NCBI RefSeq assembly: GCF_021390495.1
Contig: NZ_JAJEJP010000002.1
Span: 1,240,001 to 1,304,000 of the forward strand
Source: Paraburkholderia sp. ZP32-5
Lineage (GTDB): Bacteria; Pseudomonadota; Gammaproteobacteria; Burkholderiales; Burkholderiaceae
Direction: 5' to 3'
DNA length: 64,000 nt
A program made the translations under genes and the position numbers. The notes beneath the pieces are model-generated. The model searched no databases. It was not told the origin of the DNA and saw only the letters and a list, made by a program, of their open reading frames with translations. Below, in pieces: positions 26,219 to 34,773 of this stretch (positions are counted from its first letter, which is position 1; every line of letters starts with the position of its first letter).

Positions 26219-27799
26219 ATGGGGTTTAGTCTTAACGGCATGCGCATCGGCGCGCGGCTAGGCGCGGGTTTTGGCGTGCTGCTCGTGTTGCTGTGTCTGC
26301 TCGGCGGCTTCGGTGCGTATCAGGCGTCGTCGATCAATGCCAGCACGGTCGATATCGCGGATAACTGGCTCGTCGCATTGCGTACGCTCGGCGAAGTTCG
26401 CGCGGCCGCGAATTCGGTGCGTAGCGCCACCTTGCATTCGGTACTCGAAAGCAGCGCCGACGGTAAGCAGCGGCAACATGCGGAGCACGACCGGCAACTC
26501 GCTCTGTTCGATGTCTCGATGGGCAAATACGAAAAGGCGGTCACGACCTCTGACGAGGCCGCGATCTTGCAAAGCATCAAGGCGGCCTGGACCGGCAATC
26601 AGGTGTTCGACAAGCAATTGCTCGCGTTGTCCGAGGCGAACAGCGATGCGGATGCTCACACATTGGCCGTGGGTGAGTCGGCCGCCGCGTTCGCGAAAGT
26701 GATGGATGCAATCACCAAAGATATCGTATTTCAGCTGAAAGGCTCACAGGCCGCCCGACGCACGGCCGCGTCGAACTATCATGCCGCGCTGTGGGCTACC
26801 GGGGCGCTGATCGGTTTGTCGATCGTGCTGGGTATCGGCACGGCGATCGTTATCACCCGGTCGATTACGGAACCGTTGAATAAAGCGGTGTCGGTTGCAC
26901 AAACGGTTGCCGGCGGCGACCTGACATCGCGGATCGTCGTGCAAGGCCGTGACGAGCCGGCGCAACTACTCGATGCGTTGCGCACGATGAACGAAAACCT
27001 GGCCGCGCTGATCGGCCGCGTGCGCAGCAGCGGTGACAGCATCGCGACGGGGGCTTCGCAGATTGCCGCGGGCAACACCGATCTGAGCGCGCGGACCGAA
27101 GAGCAGGCTGCATCGCTCGAGCAAACCGCGTCGAGCATGGAAGAGCTGAACGCCACCGTGCGCCAGAATGCGGATAGCGCGAAGCAGGGCAACATGCTGG
27201 CCGCGAATGCATCGGAAGTCGCGGTTCGCGGCGGAGAGGCGGTCGGGCGCGTCGTGCACACGATGCAGGAAATCTCCGAGAGTTCGGTGAAGGTAGCCGA
27301 CATCATCGGGACGATCGAAAGCATTGCATTCCAGACCAATATCCTCGCGCTCAATGCCGCGGTCGAAGCGGCTCGCGCGGGCGAGCAGGGGCGCGGTTTC
27401 GCGGTGGTCGCGAGCGAGGTGCGCGCGCTGGCGCAGCGCTCGGCGACGGCCGCGAAAGAGATCAAGGATCTGATCGGCGAGTCGGTGGATCGCGTGCGAA
27501 CGGGCACGGCCCAGGTCGATGAAGCGGGGCAGACGATTCAGGAAGTGGTGTCGGCGGTGCGTCGCGTGACGGATTTGATGGGCGAAATTTCCGCGGCGTC
27601 GCAGGAACAGCACGACGGTATCGAACAGGTCGGGCGCGCCGTCGTACAGATCGATCAGGTGACGCAGCAGAACGCGGCGCTAGTCGAGCAGGCGACGGCT
27701 GCCGCGCAATCGATGGCCGAACAGGCGCACGGGCTGCGCGATGCCGTTTCCGTGTTCAAGATCGCGGATGAACATGTTGCGGGAGCGTTGGCACGTTGA
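26219..27799 (+). CDS. Methyl-accepting chemotaxis protein
   Basis: The protein has 526 residues in Tar-like layout: a first transmembrane helix at residues 15-40 (FGVLLVLLCLLGGFGAYQA), a four-helix periplasmic sensor of about 150 residues, a second helix (ALWATGALIGLSIVLGIG), HAMP, and a cytoplasmic coiled coil. The hairpin tip that contacts CheA and CheW is the hallmark segment ESIAFQTNILALNAA with VEAARAGEQGRGFAVVA. A methylation-type QEEQ/EEQAASLEQT stretch is visible. The start is uncertain among in-frame ATGs from 26192 to 26240; I chose MGFSLNGMRIGARL. The ligand is unknown. It may sense a substrate of the adjoining aromatic cluster. Confidence 0.85.
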   Translation: MGFSLNGMRIGARLGAGFGVLLVLLCLLGGFGAYQASSINASTVDIADNWLVALRTLGEVRAAANSVRSATLHSVLESSADGKQRQHAEHDRQLALFDVSMGKYEKAVTTSDEAAILQSIKAAWTGNQVFDKQLLALSEANSDADAHTLAVGESAAAFAKVMDAITKDIVFQLKGSQAARRTAASNYHAALWATGALIGLSIVLGIGTAIVITRSITEPLNKAVSVAQTVAGGDLTSRIVVQGRDEPAQLLDALRTMNENLAALIGRVRSSGDSIATGASQIAAGNTDLSARTEEQAASLEQTASSMEELNATVRQNADSAKQGNMLAANASEVAVRGGEAVGRVVHTMQEISESSVKVADIIGTIESIAFQTNILALNAAVEAARAGEQGRGFAVVASEVRALAQRSATAAKEIKDLIGESVDRVRTGTAQVDEAGQTIQEVVSAVRRVTDLMGEISAASQEQHDGIEQVGRAVVQIDQVTQQNAALVEQATAAAQSMAEQAHGLRDAVSVFKIADEHVAGALAR

Positions 27800-27831
27800 T
27801 GGTCGTGCCGGGTTGACCGCGGCGCAGCAGA

Positions 27832-29310
27832 TCATTTACCTGCCGCATTCGCCCCCGGTTGATCCTCGTAGTGCGCGCGCTTTTCCTCGTACATCAGCAG
27901 GTCGGCGCGCTGCACACCTGCTTCCAGTCGCTCGCCACGCTGGCAGGTTGCCGCGCCCATCGAAAAGCTCAGCGGCGAGCCCGGATAAAACTGGTTGTTC
28001 ATCTCCACCAGTTGGCGGATCGCGTCGATCATCGCGGCGCCGCCGCGCTCGTCGGTGTCCGGCATCAGGACCGCGAATTCGTCGCCGCCGATACGCGCGG
28101 CGTGGAACGGCGTTTCCATCGCCTTCGCGAGCACTTCGCCGGCGCGGCGCAGCAGCGCGTCGCCGGCCGCGTGGCCGAGTTGATCGTTGACGCGCTTCAG
28201 CCCGTTCAGATCGGCCATGATGATCGTCACCGGCCACGGGCCCTTGCGTTCGAGGCGGTTCAGTTCATCCACATAGAACGAGCGGTTGCGCAGCTTGGTC
28301 AGCACGTCGTGCTTGCCGAGGAATTCGAGGTACGCCTCGGCTTTCTTGCGCGCGGTGATGTCGGTGAGCGCGACCAGGACCAGGTCCCAATTGTCTTCGT
28401 GACCGGGCAACACGGAGAACTGCAGGTGCACATACACCTCGTTGCCGTCGAGCGAATAGTTGAGTACCTCGCGCTGCTGGAACAGCTTGTTGTCCCACAG
28501 ATCGATCAACTGCTCGCGGAAATGCGGGCGCATATCGTCGCGGAATACGTCGGGCAGGCGCGCGAGCAGCGTTTTCTTGTCTTTCGCGGCGAACATCCCG
28601 AGCGTGTGATGGTTCACGTCGAGTACGTGAATTTCCGCCATGCAGCGTTCGACGAACTCGGGGTGCACATCGGTAAACACGCGGAAATCGTTGATACCCG
28701 CCGCGCGCGCGCCGTCGAGCAGGCGTTTGACCGCGCTGAAATCCTCGACCCACAGCGATACCGGCGAATGCTCGAACAGGCCGCGCGCGTATTGCTCCGC
28801 GAGCGTGACGCGGTGCCGCGCGCCTTCGAGTTCGGTAATGTCTTCGGTCGATACCAGCACGCGGTCCCAGCGCTCTTCGTGGCCGGGCAGCACCGAGCCC
28901 TTGAGCAGCACGTCGAGCCGCCTGCCGCCGAGCGTGTAGTTGACCGTATGGCTGGTGAAGTTCGATTGCCCCGCCCACAACTGGCACAACTCCTCCAGAT
29001 GCGTCTTCAGCATGTCGTCGCGGAACACGGAGGCGAGGTTGTTCGTCAGCGTATCGAAGTCGGCGGCTTCGAACTGCGCGAGCGTCTGGCGATTGACCTT
29101 GATCACGCGGATGCTGTGCGCGCACTCGGCCACCCGGTTCAAATCTTCGGCGAACCAGGCGCGCAGATCGGTCACGCCTTCGGCCCGCCACGTGTCGAAT
29201 AGCGCGCGGACGCCGCTGAAGTCCTCGAGCCACAGCGAAACGGGCGCGAGTTCGAACATCCCGGAATCGTCGTTGATAGGGGTTGAGCCGCTCTTCAGGG
29301 TATCCAGCAT
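27832..29310 (-). CDS. Diguanylate cyclase with two tandem PAS-like sensor domains
   Basis: The protein has 492 residues. Two PAS-type domains lie in tandem (about residues 15-160 and 175-320) and are clearly duplicates: FELAPVSLWLEDFSGVRALF in the first and FEHSPVSLWVEDFSAVKRLL in the second, both with FRDDM and SVLPGHE. A GGDEF domain follows from about 330, with an intact active site IGGDEFAVL near residue 405. It would make cyclic di-GMP in response to an internal signal. No transmembrane segment is visible, so it is cytoplasmic. It is convergent with the chemoreceptor gene, 32 bases apart. Confidence 0.88.
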   Translation of the reverse strand: MLDTLKSGSTPINDDSGMFELAPVSLWLEDFSGVRALFDTWRAEGVTDLRAWFAEDLNRVAECAHSIRVIKVNRQTLAQFEAADFDTLTNNLASVFRDDMLKTHLEELCQLWAGQSNFTSHTVNYTLGGRRLDVLLKGSVLPGHEERWDRVLVSTEDITELEGARHRVTLAEQYARGLFEHSPVSLWVEDFSAVKRLLDGARAAGINDFRVFTDVHPEFVERCMAEIHVLDVNHHTLGMFAAKDKKTLLARLPDVFRDDMRPHFREQLIDLWDNKLFQQREVLNYSLDGNEVYVHLQFSVLPGHEDNWDLVLVALTDITARKKAEAYLEFLGKHDVLTKLRNRSFYVDELNRLERKGPWPVTIIMADLNGLKRVNDQLGHAAGDALLRRAGEVLAKAMETPFHAARIGGDEFAVLMPDTDERGGAAMIDAIRQLVEMNNQFYPGSPLSFSMGAATCQRGERLEAGVQRADLLMYEEKRAHYEDQPGANAAGK

Positions 29311-29538
29311 GAGGTTCTCAGGGGCGAAGTTGTGGCTATTTTATGACGGGTTGCCGCCGTCCGAAAATGAAAGACTTTTGGCGTGTGGTTTTTGCGCAGG
29401 CACGGCGGATCAAGCAGCGGCCGTGTACGGGTCGCATCGAGCGCGGCTTTCTGCGTGGAATGCGCAGCCTTGCTACACTCGATCGCCGAACATTTCGTCC
29501 AGAACCCTTTCATTGATGCCATCGGGCACAACGCCTTT

Positions 29539-30474
29539 ATGAAGCCATCCCTGCTGGTCCTGATTCATCTGAGCGACGCAAGCCGCGCGAGTGTCGATGC
29601 CGCTTTCGACGTGATTTACGCGCCCGATCCGTCGCGGCGCGAAGCCGCAATCGCCACGCACGGCGCGGCGATCCGCGCCGTGCTGACCAATGGCACGACC
29701 GGTCTGACGGCCGCCGAAATCGACCGTATGCCGCAGCTCGAACTGGTCAGCGCACTTGGCGCCGGCTATGAAAACCTGCCGCTCGATCACGCGCGCTCGC
29801 GCGGTATCGTGCTCGTCAACGGCGCGGGCACCAACGATCAGTGCGTCGCCGATCACGCGTTCGCGTTGCTGCTGGCCGTGGTGCGCGACGTGCCGCAACT
29901 CGACCGCGCGACGCGCGAGGGCGTGTGGCGCGATCACTTGCCGTTTCAACCGCAAGTGTCGAACAAGCGTCTGGGAATCGTCGGGCTCGGCCATATCGGC
30001 ATGCAGGTTGCGCGGCGCGCGGCCGGCTTCGACATGGAAGTCGGCTATCACAACCGTAAGCCGCGTGAAGATGCGCCGCTGCTGCGCTATTTCGATGGCG
30101 TCGAAGCACTCGCGCGCTGGAGCGACTTTCTCGTCGTCGCAACGCCGGGCGGCGCGGGCACCCGGCATCTGATCGATGAAAAGGTGCTGGCGGCGCTCGG
30201 CCCGCACGGATTCGTGGTCAACGTGTCGCGCGGCAGTGTCGTCGATACCGCCGCGCTGGCTCGTGCACTGGCGGCAGGAACGATCGCGGGCGCCGCGCTC
30301 GACGTCTACGAAGGCGAACCGGAACCGCCGCAAGCGCTGCTCGAACTGCGCAACGTGGTGTTGACGCCGCACGTGGGCGGCCGCTCGCCGGAGGCGATCA
30401 CCGCGTCGGTCGATAACTTCCTCGACAACGCACGCCGGCATTTCGCCGGCGAGGCGGTGCTGACACCGATCTGA
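29539..30474 (+). CDS. D-2-hydroxyacid dehydrogenase, candidate (S)-sulfolactate dehydrogenase
   Basis: The protein has 311 residues of the D-isomer-specific 2-hydroxyacid dehydrogenase family. The NAD motif is GLGHIGMQVARR; the catalytic residues are the arginine in NVSRGS, the glutamate in YEGEPEPP and the histidine in LTPHVGG. By itself it could be a glyoxylate/hydroxypyruvate reductase. Its place beside a SuyAB-like lyase and an Ldh-family dehydrogenase fits SlcC, which oxidises (S)-sulfolactate to sulfopyruvate. The ATG at 29539 starts the conserved domain; the longer open frame from 29383 has no support. It is convergent with the GntR gene, with a hairpin between. Confidence 0.7.
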   Translation: MKPSLLVLIHLSDASRASVDAAFDVIYAPDPSRREAAIATHGAAIRAVLTNGTTGLTAAEIDRMPQLELVSALGAGYENLPLDHARSRGIVLVNGAGTNDQCVADHAFALLLAVVRDVPQLDRATREGVWRDHLPFQPQVSNKRLGIVGLGHIGMQVARRAAGFDMEVGYHNRKPREDAPLLRYFDGVEALARWSDFLVVATPGGAGTRHLIDEKVLAALGPHGFVVNVSRGSVVDTAALARALAAGTIAGAALDVYEGEPEPPQALLELRNVVLTPHVGGRSPEAITASVDNFLDNARRHFAGEAVLTPI

Positions 30475-30494
30475 AGCGCTGAAACAGTGAGACA

Positions 30495-30519
30495 GTGAAG
30501 CAGCGCAACGCTGTTTCAC
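30495..30519. terminator. Hairpin between convergent genes
   Basis: Bases 30495-30505 and 30509-30519 form an 11-bp stem (GTGAAGCAGCG / CGCTGTTTCAC, one G-U pair) with a three-base loop and nearby TTTT on the plus strand. Confidence 0.55.
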
Positions 30520-30521
30520 CG

Positions 30522-31280
30522 TCACTTTTCCCCATCGCGCACCGCGCGTGCGCCGATGTACTCGTATTCCTCGGTATTGAGCCGCGAGATCCGCAGTTCG
30601 ACCGTGCTGCGGTGGTACGAATACGCAATGCGGCGAATCTCGAGCAACGGCGCGCCTGCTTCGACGCCGAGCTGCTCGCTTTCGAGTTGATTCGCGAGCG
30701 CGACGTGCACGCGCTCGTCGGTATCGACGACGTTGATGCCGAAACCGTCCTGATAGAAGTTGTATAGCGTATTCGGCCGATTGCGCAGTTTGCTTTCCGT
30801 CAGGCCAGGAAACAGCGCTTCGGGCACGGTGATATGTTCGATCAGCACCGTCTTGCCGTGCAGCGCGAGTCCGTTGACGAATTGCAGTACGCGCGCGCCG
30901 GTCTCGATGCCGAGCGCGGCGGCGACCTCGCGCGACGCCCGCGCTTTGCGGAATTCGATCAGCGTGACGACCGGGTAGGCCTTGTCGCCGTCGCGCCGCA
31001 CGACCCGGAAGAAGCGAAAGAAGTGCCGGTCGCGCTGATGCATTGCCACGAACGTGCCGAGGCCCTGATGACGGATCAGGATGTTCTCCGCGCATAGTTC
31101 GTCGATGGCCTTGCGCAGCGTGCCGATCGATACGCCGAAACGCTCGGCCAGGCGCTTTTCCGACGGAATGCATTCGCCGCCTTTCCATTCGCCGGCCGCG
31201 AGCGCGGCAAGAATTGCGCTCTTGACCTCCTTGTAGCGAGTGCCGCCCAGCGAGGGCGCATTGATCGCGAGCGTGCTCAT
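30522..31280 (-). CDS. GntR/HutC-family regulator of the suy-like operon
   Basis: The protein has 252 residues with an N-terminal winged helix (ECIPSEKRLAERFGVSIGTLRKAIDEL) and a UTRA ligand-binding domain (VPEALFPGLTESKLRNRPN and RRIAYSYHRSTVELRISRLN). It is divergent from the SuyA-like gene, with a strong promoter and CATCTGG repeats between, so it most likely represses the operon until a pathway metabolite binds. The ligand, perhaps sulfolactate or sulfopyruvate, is inference. Confidence 0.85.
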   Translation of the reverse strand: MSTLAINAPSLGGTRYKEVKSAILAALAAGEWKGGECIPSEKRLAERFGVSIGTLRKAIDELCAENILIRHQGLGTFVAMHQRDRHFFRFFRVVRRDGDKAYPVVTLIEFRKARASREVAAALGIETGARVLQFVNGLALHGKTVLIEHITVPEALFPGLTESKLRNRPNTLYNFYQDGFGINVVDTDERVHVALANQLESEQLGVEAGAPLLEIRRIAYSYHRSTVELRISRLNTEEYEYIGARAVRDGEK

Positions 31281-31434
31281 GAAAACCTCTGCGATACGCG
31301 GGCATCCTGCCCGCGATGGTTGAACCTGGCCCGATTCTAAACGACTGGATCATCTGGCACATCTGGATGAATCCCGATGCGTCGGCTCGACGCGACAGCA
31401 CATACGAGTCTTCTAACACATATAGATGACCTAG

Positions 31435-31463
31435 TTGACATTGGAAAAATCGCCGCCTAATAT
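31435..31463 (+). promoter_or_regulatory. Consensus sigma-70 promoter of the suyAB-like operon
   Basis: TTGACA (31435-31440) and TAATAT (31458-31463) are 17 bp apart, close to the ideal promoter. The SuyA-like ATG lies about 70 bases after the expected start. Upstream, CATCTGG is repeated at 31351-31357 and 31360-31366, a candidate GntR contact, though it is weaker evidence. Confidence 0.7.
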
Positions 31464-31539
31464 CAGTTCACCGCGGCGCACTTCGCTGCGCTGCCCCGGC
31501 GGCCCCACGCCGCATTCAAAATCATGAACGGAGACGCGA

Positions 31540-31881
31540 ATGAGCAATCCCACGGCAGACATTAACGACACCGCAGCAGGCGCGTCGGCTGAGCGCAGGA
31601 CGATCCACATCGTTTTGCACGAGGCGAAAGACACGGTCGGCGTGGCGGTCGTCGAGGGCATCAAGGCGGGCACGCTACTGAACGCATGGATCATGGACGA
31701 CGACGAAATCGTCACCGTGCCGGCGAAGCAGGACATCCCGATCGGCCACAAGGTCGCGCTGAAAGACATGGCCGTCGGCGACACGGTGTTCAAGTACGGC
31801 GTCGACATCGGCAAGGTGGTCGCGTCGATCAAGGCGGGTGAGCACGCTCACGTGCACAACATCAAGACGAAGCGCTGGTAA
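31540..31881 (+). CDS. suyA: UxaA-family small subunit (SAF domain), SuyA-like
   Basis: The protein has 113 residues and consists almost only of the SAF domain found at the N-terminus of altronate/galactarate dehydratases ([45 protein letters not shown]). In two-subunit members of the family it pairs with a separate large subunit, as in (R)-sulfolactate sulfo-lyase SuyAB. The large subunit gene follows after 128 bases. The sulfo-lyase reading depends on the neighbouring SlcC-, ComC- and SoeABC-like genes; a split altronate-type dehydratase is the main alternative. Confidence 0.6.
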   Translation: MSNPTADINDTAAGASAERRTIHIVLHEAKDTVGVAVVEGIKAGTLLNAWIMDDDEIVTVPAKQDIPIGHKVALKDMAVGDTVFKYGVDIGKVVASIKAGEHAHVHNIKTKRW

Positions 31882-32009
31882 GCCACGGCACCGCACAACG
31901 GCAACGCGCAATGCGCGCTTTTGCGTGCACCACCGCATGCTTGCACGCGCATCCCAGCTTCGCGGCACCGAGCCGCCCCTCACTGCACTATTCGAACGAG
32001 AGAGACACC

Positions 32010-33185
32010 ATGAGCGTGATTGACCTGGATACGACTTTCCGCGGCTATCGTCGCGACAACGGCCGCGTCGGCGTACGCAACCACGTGATCATCCTGCCGG
32101 TCGACGACCTGTCCAATGCCGCGGCGCAGGCAGTCGAACACAACATCAAAGGCACGATGGCGCTGCCCCATCCGTATGGGCGGCTGCAGTTCGGCGCCGA
32201 CCTGGATCTGCATTTCCGCACGTTGATCGGCGCGGGCAGCAATCCGAACGTCGCGGCGGTCGTCGTGATCGGCATCGAGGAAGGCTGGACCAAGCGCGTG
32301 GTCGACGGTATTGCGAAAACCGGCAAGCCGGTGATGGGCTTCGGCATCGAGCTGCACGGCGATCACGACACGATCATGCGGGCATCGAAGGCGGCGAGAG
32401 AAATGGTGCAGTACGCGACGTCGCTCGACCGCGAAGAATGCCCGATCTCGGATCTGTGGGTGTCCACCAAGTGCGGCGAATCGGATACCACGTCGGGCTG
32501 CGGCGCGAATCCGACCGTCGGCAACGCCTTCGACAAGCTCTATGGGCTCGGCACCACGCTCGTATTCGGCGAGACCTCCGAGCTGACCGGCGGCGAGCAG
32601 ATCGTTGCCGCGCGCTGCGCGAACGATGGCGTGCGCGAGCGCTTCCAGTTCATGTTCGATCGCTATCAGGACATGATCAATCGCTGGAAAACGGATGACC
32701 TTTCCGAGTCGCAGCCGACCAAGGGCAATATCGCGGGCGGTCTGACCACGATCGAGGAGAAGGCGCTCGGCAATATCCAGAAGATCGGCAAGAAGTGCAT
32801 GGTCGACGGTGTGCTCGATAAAGCCGAGGAGCCGACGCATGCGGGCCTGTGGTTTATGGACTCGTCGTCGGCGGCCGCGGAGATGGTCACGTTATGCGCG
32901 GCCTCCGGCTTCGCGGTGCATTTCTTTCCGACGGGCCAGGGCAACGTAATCGGCAATCCGATCGTGCCGGTCATCAAGATCTGCGCGAATCCGCGCACGG
33001 TGCGCACGATGGGCGAGCATATCGACGTCGACGTGACCGGCATTCTGCAGCGCGAGCAGAATCTCGACCAGAGCGGCGACAAGCTGCTGCAATGCATGAT
33101 GGCGACGATCAACGGCCGTTTCACCGCGGCCGAAGTGCTCGGTCATCGCGAGTTCGTGCTGACGCGTCTGTTCGAAAGCGCCTGA
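32010..33185 (+). CDS. suyB: UxaA-family large subunit, candidate (R)-sulfolactate sulfo-lyase beta subunit
   Basis: The protein has 391 residues, matching the size of SuyB and of the UxaA C-terminal catalytic domain. Conserved cysteines likely to bind the iron or iron-sulfur centre sit in [20 protein letters not shown] and [11 protein letters not shown]. The start at 32010 is preferred over an upstream frame to 31911 because conserved sequence begins at [20 protein letters not shown]. With the small subunit it would eliminate sulfite from (R)-sulfolactate to give pyruvate. Two following genes supply a dicarboxylate-type carrier and an Ldh-family dehydrogenase, and then a sulfite-oxidase-like complex. 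Confidence 0.6.
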   Translation: MSVIDLDTTFRGYRRDNGRVGVRNHVIILPVDDLSNAAAQAVEHNIKGTMALPHPYGRLQFGADLDLHFRTLIGAGSNPNVAAVVVIGIEEGWTKRVVDGIAKTGKPVMGFGIELHGDHDTIMRASKAAREMVQYATSLDREECPISDLWVSTKCGESDTTSGCGANPTVGNAFDKLYGLGTTLVFGETSELTGGEQIVAARCANDGVRERFQFMFDRYQDMINRWKTDDLSESQPTKGNIAGGLTTIEEKALGNIQKIGKKCMVDGVLDKAEEPTHAGLWFMDSSSAAAEMVTLCAASGFAVHFFPTGQGNVIGNPIVPVIKICANPRTVRTMGEHIDVDVTGILQREQNLDQSGDKLLQCMMATINGRFTAAEVLGHREFVLTRLFESA

Positions 33186-33366
33186 CGCAAGCGGCTCGAC
33201 CGCTCCGCCAGCCCACGCGGCGCGCGGAGCGGTTCTCACATTCCCGGCGCATGCCGGCACGGACAGGCAGCTCGAAGAAGCGGCCGAGACACCCACCGTG
33301 ACCGGCACATCATGCGGCAGGGCGCCGGCTCGACATCTGGCAGCAGCGAGTGGAGGAGACACCATC

Positions 33367-34716
33367 TTGCGCGTGCTCAAACATCTCTACGTGCAGGTCC
33401 TGATCGGACTTGCGGCTGGCATTATCGTTGGTCATTTCGCGCCCGCGTTCGGCGTGCAGATGAAACCGCTGGGCGATACCTTCATCCGCCTCATCAAGAT
33501 GCTGATCACGCTGGTGATCTTCTGCACGGTTTCCGTGGGCATCGCGCGGATGGAGAGCCTGAAACAGGTCGGCCGCGTCGGCTTCAAGACGTTGCTGTAC
33601 TTCGAGGTCGTGACGACGATCGCGCTCGTGCTCGGACTCGTCGTTGCGAACCTGCTGCGTCCTGGCGCGGGGCTGAATATCGACCCCGCGTCGCTCGACG
33701 CGCATGCGGTCACGCATTACGTCGAGACCGCGCACAGTGCGTCGTCGAGTTTCATCGACATGATCGTGCCGAACTCGGTGGTCGGCGCGTTCGCGCGCGG
33801 CGATCTGTTGCAGGTGCTGCTGTTCTCGGTGTTGTTCGGCATTGCGCTGTCGATCATGTCGCAGCGCAGCCGGCTGTTGATGCGCGGCATCGAGCAGTTC
33901 GGCGACACGCTGATGCGCATCGTCGAAATGATCATGCGGCTTGCGCCGCTCGGCGCGTTCGGCGCGATCGCCTTCACGGTCGGCAAATACGGAATCGGTA
34001 CGTTGCAGCAGCTCGGTCTGTTGATCCTGTGCTTTTACATCACGAGCATCCTGTTCGTCGCGATCGTGCTCGGCTCGGCCGCGCGTTGGGCAGGGGTCGG
34101 GCTGTGGCCGCTGCTCAAGTATTTCCGCGAAGAACTGCTGATCGTGCTCGGCACGTCCACCACCGAATCCGTGCTGCCGCGTCTGATGGAAAAGCTCGAA
34201 CGCATGGGTTGCCCGCGCGCGATCGTCGGGCTCGTGCTGCCCACCGGCTATTCGTTCAACCTCGACGGCGCGGCGATCTATCTGACGATGACGTCGCTGT
34301 TCATCGCGCAGGCCACCAATATCCATTTGACGCTGATGCAACAACTGGGTTTGCTGGCGATCCTGATGCTGACGTCGAAGGGTGGAGCGGGAGTGGCGGG
34401 CGCCGCGCTGGTGGCGCTGACGGCGACGCTGTCGACGCACAACATCATTCCGGTCGCGGGCATCACGCTGATTCTCGGCGTCGACCGGGTGTTGAACGAA
34501 ATCCGCGCGCTGACCAATATGATCGGCAACGTGGTCGCGACACTGGTGGTCGCGCGCTGGGAAGGCGCGTTCGATGCGAAAGCGGCGCGTGAATTCCTTG
34601 CCGCGCCGCGCGAGGTGCAGGAACAGGTGGCGGCACAGCCGGCGCGCAAACCGCAACCGGCGCAAACGGGTGAGCCCGGTCTCGAAGAACGCGGCACGCC
34701 GGTCATGACAAAGTGA
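33367..34716 (+). CDS. DAACS (DctA-type) dicarboxylate symporter, candidate sulfolactate importer
   Basis: The protein has 449 residues of the dicarboxylate/amino-acid:cation symporter family with about eight helices and two re-entrant loops. Diagnostic segments are GTSTTESVLPRL (serine-rich HP1 hairpin), GYSFNLDGAAIY and SKGGAGVAGAALVALTAT (HP2). I chose a TTG start at 33367 because GGAGGA sits eight bases upstream; the GTG at 33298 lacks a ribosome site. Sulfolactate is a malate analogue with sulfonate in place of one carboxylate, so a DctA-type carrier is chemically sensible. The specific substrate is inference. The C-terminal tail is rich in Ala, Pro and Gln. Confidence 0.75.
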   Translation: MRVLKHLYVQVLIGLAAGIIVGHFAPAFGVQMKPLGDTFIRLIKMLITLVIFCTVSVGIARMESLKQVGRVGFKTLLYFEVVTTIALVLGLVVANLLRPGAGLNIDPASLDAHAVTHYVETAHSASSSFIDMIVPNSVVGAFARGDLLQVLLFSVLFGIALSIMSQRSRLLMRGIEQFGDTLMRIVEMIMRLAPLGAFGAIAFTVGKYGIGTLQQLGLLILCFYITSILFVAIVLGSAARWAGVGLWPLLKYFREELLIVLGTSTTESVLPRLMEKLERMGCPRAIVGLVLPTGYSFNLDGAAIYLTMTSLFIAQATNIHLTLMQQLGLLAILMLTSKGGAGVAGAALVALTATLSTHNIIPVAGITLILGVDRVLNEIRALTNMIGNVVATLVVARWEGAFDAKAAREFLAAPREVQEQVAAQPARKPQPAQTGEPGLEERGTPVMTK

Positions 34717-34773
34717 TGCGCTGACTGATGTGCCGACTGATGCGCTGACAACGACACAACCCGAGGAATGTAG

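Noticed and set aside
29473..31419. Long minus-strand open frame of 648 codons
   Set aside because: It is the antisense shadow of the D-2-hydroxyacid dehydrogenase and an out-of-frame reading of the GntR gene. Its composition is Arg- and Ala-rich with no recognisable domain.
31540..33185. Split altronate or galactarate dehydratase as first choice
   Set aside because: It is possible by family, but no hexuronate genes are nearby, while two sulfolactate-type dehydrogenases and a sulfite-oxidase-like complex are. It is kept as the main alternative.
33310..34665. Minus-strand open frame of 451 codons opposite the DctA-type carrier
   Set aside because: It is very rich in Arg, His and Gln, the usual shadow of a GC-rich membrane protein gene. 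The plus strand encodes a clear DAACS carrier.
34717..34770. Short repeats of GATGCGCTGAC/GATGTGCCGAC before the Ldh-family gene
   Set aside because: They are only three imperfect copies in a short spacer. I could not connect them with any regulator or CRISPR-like structure.
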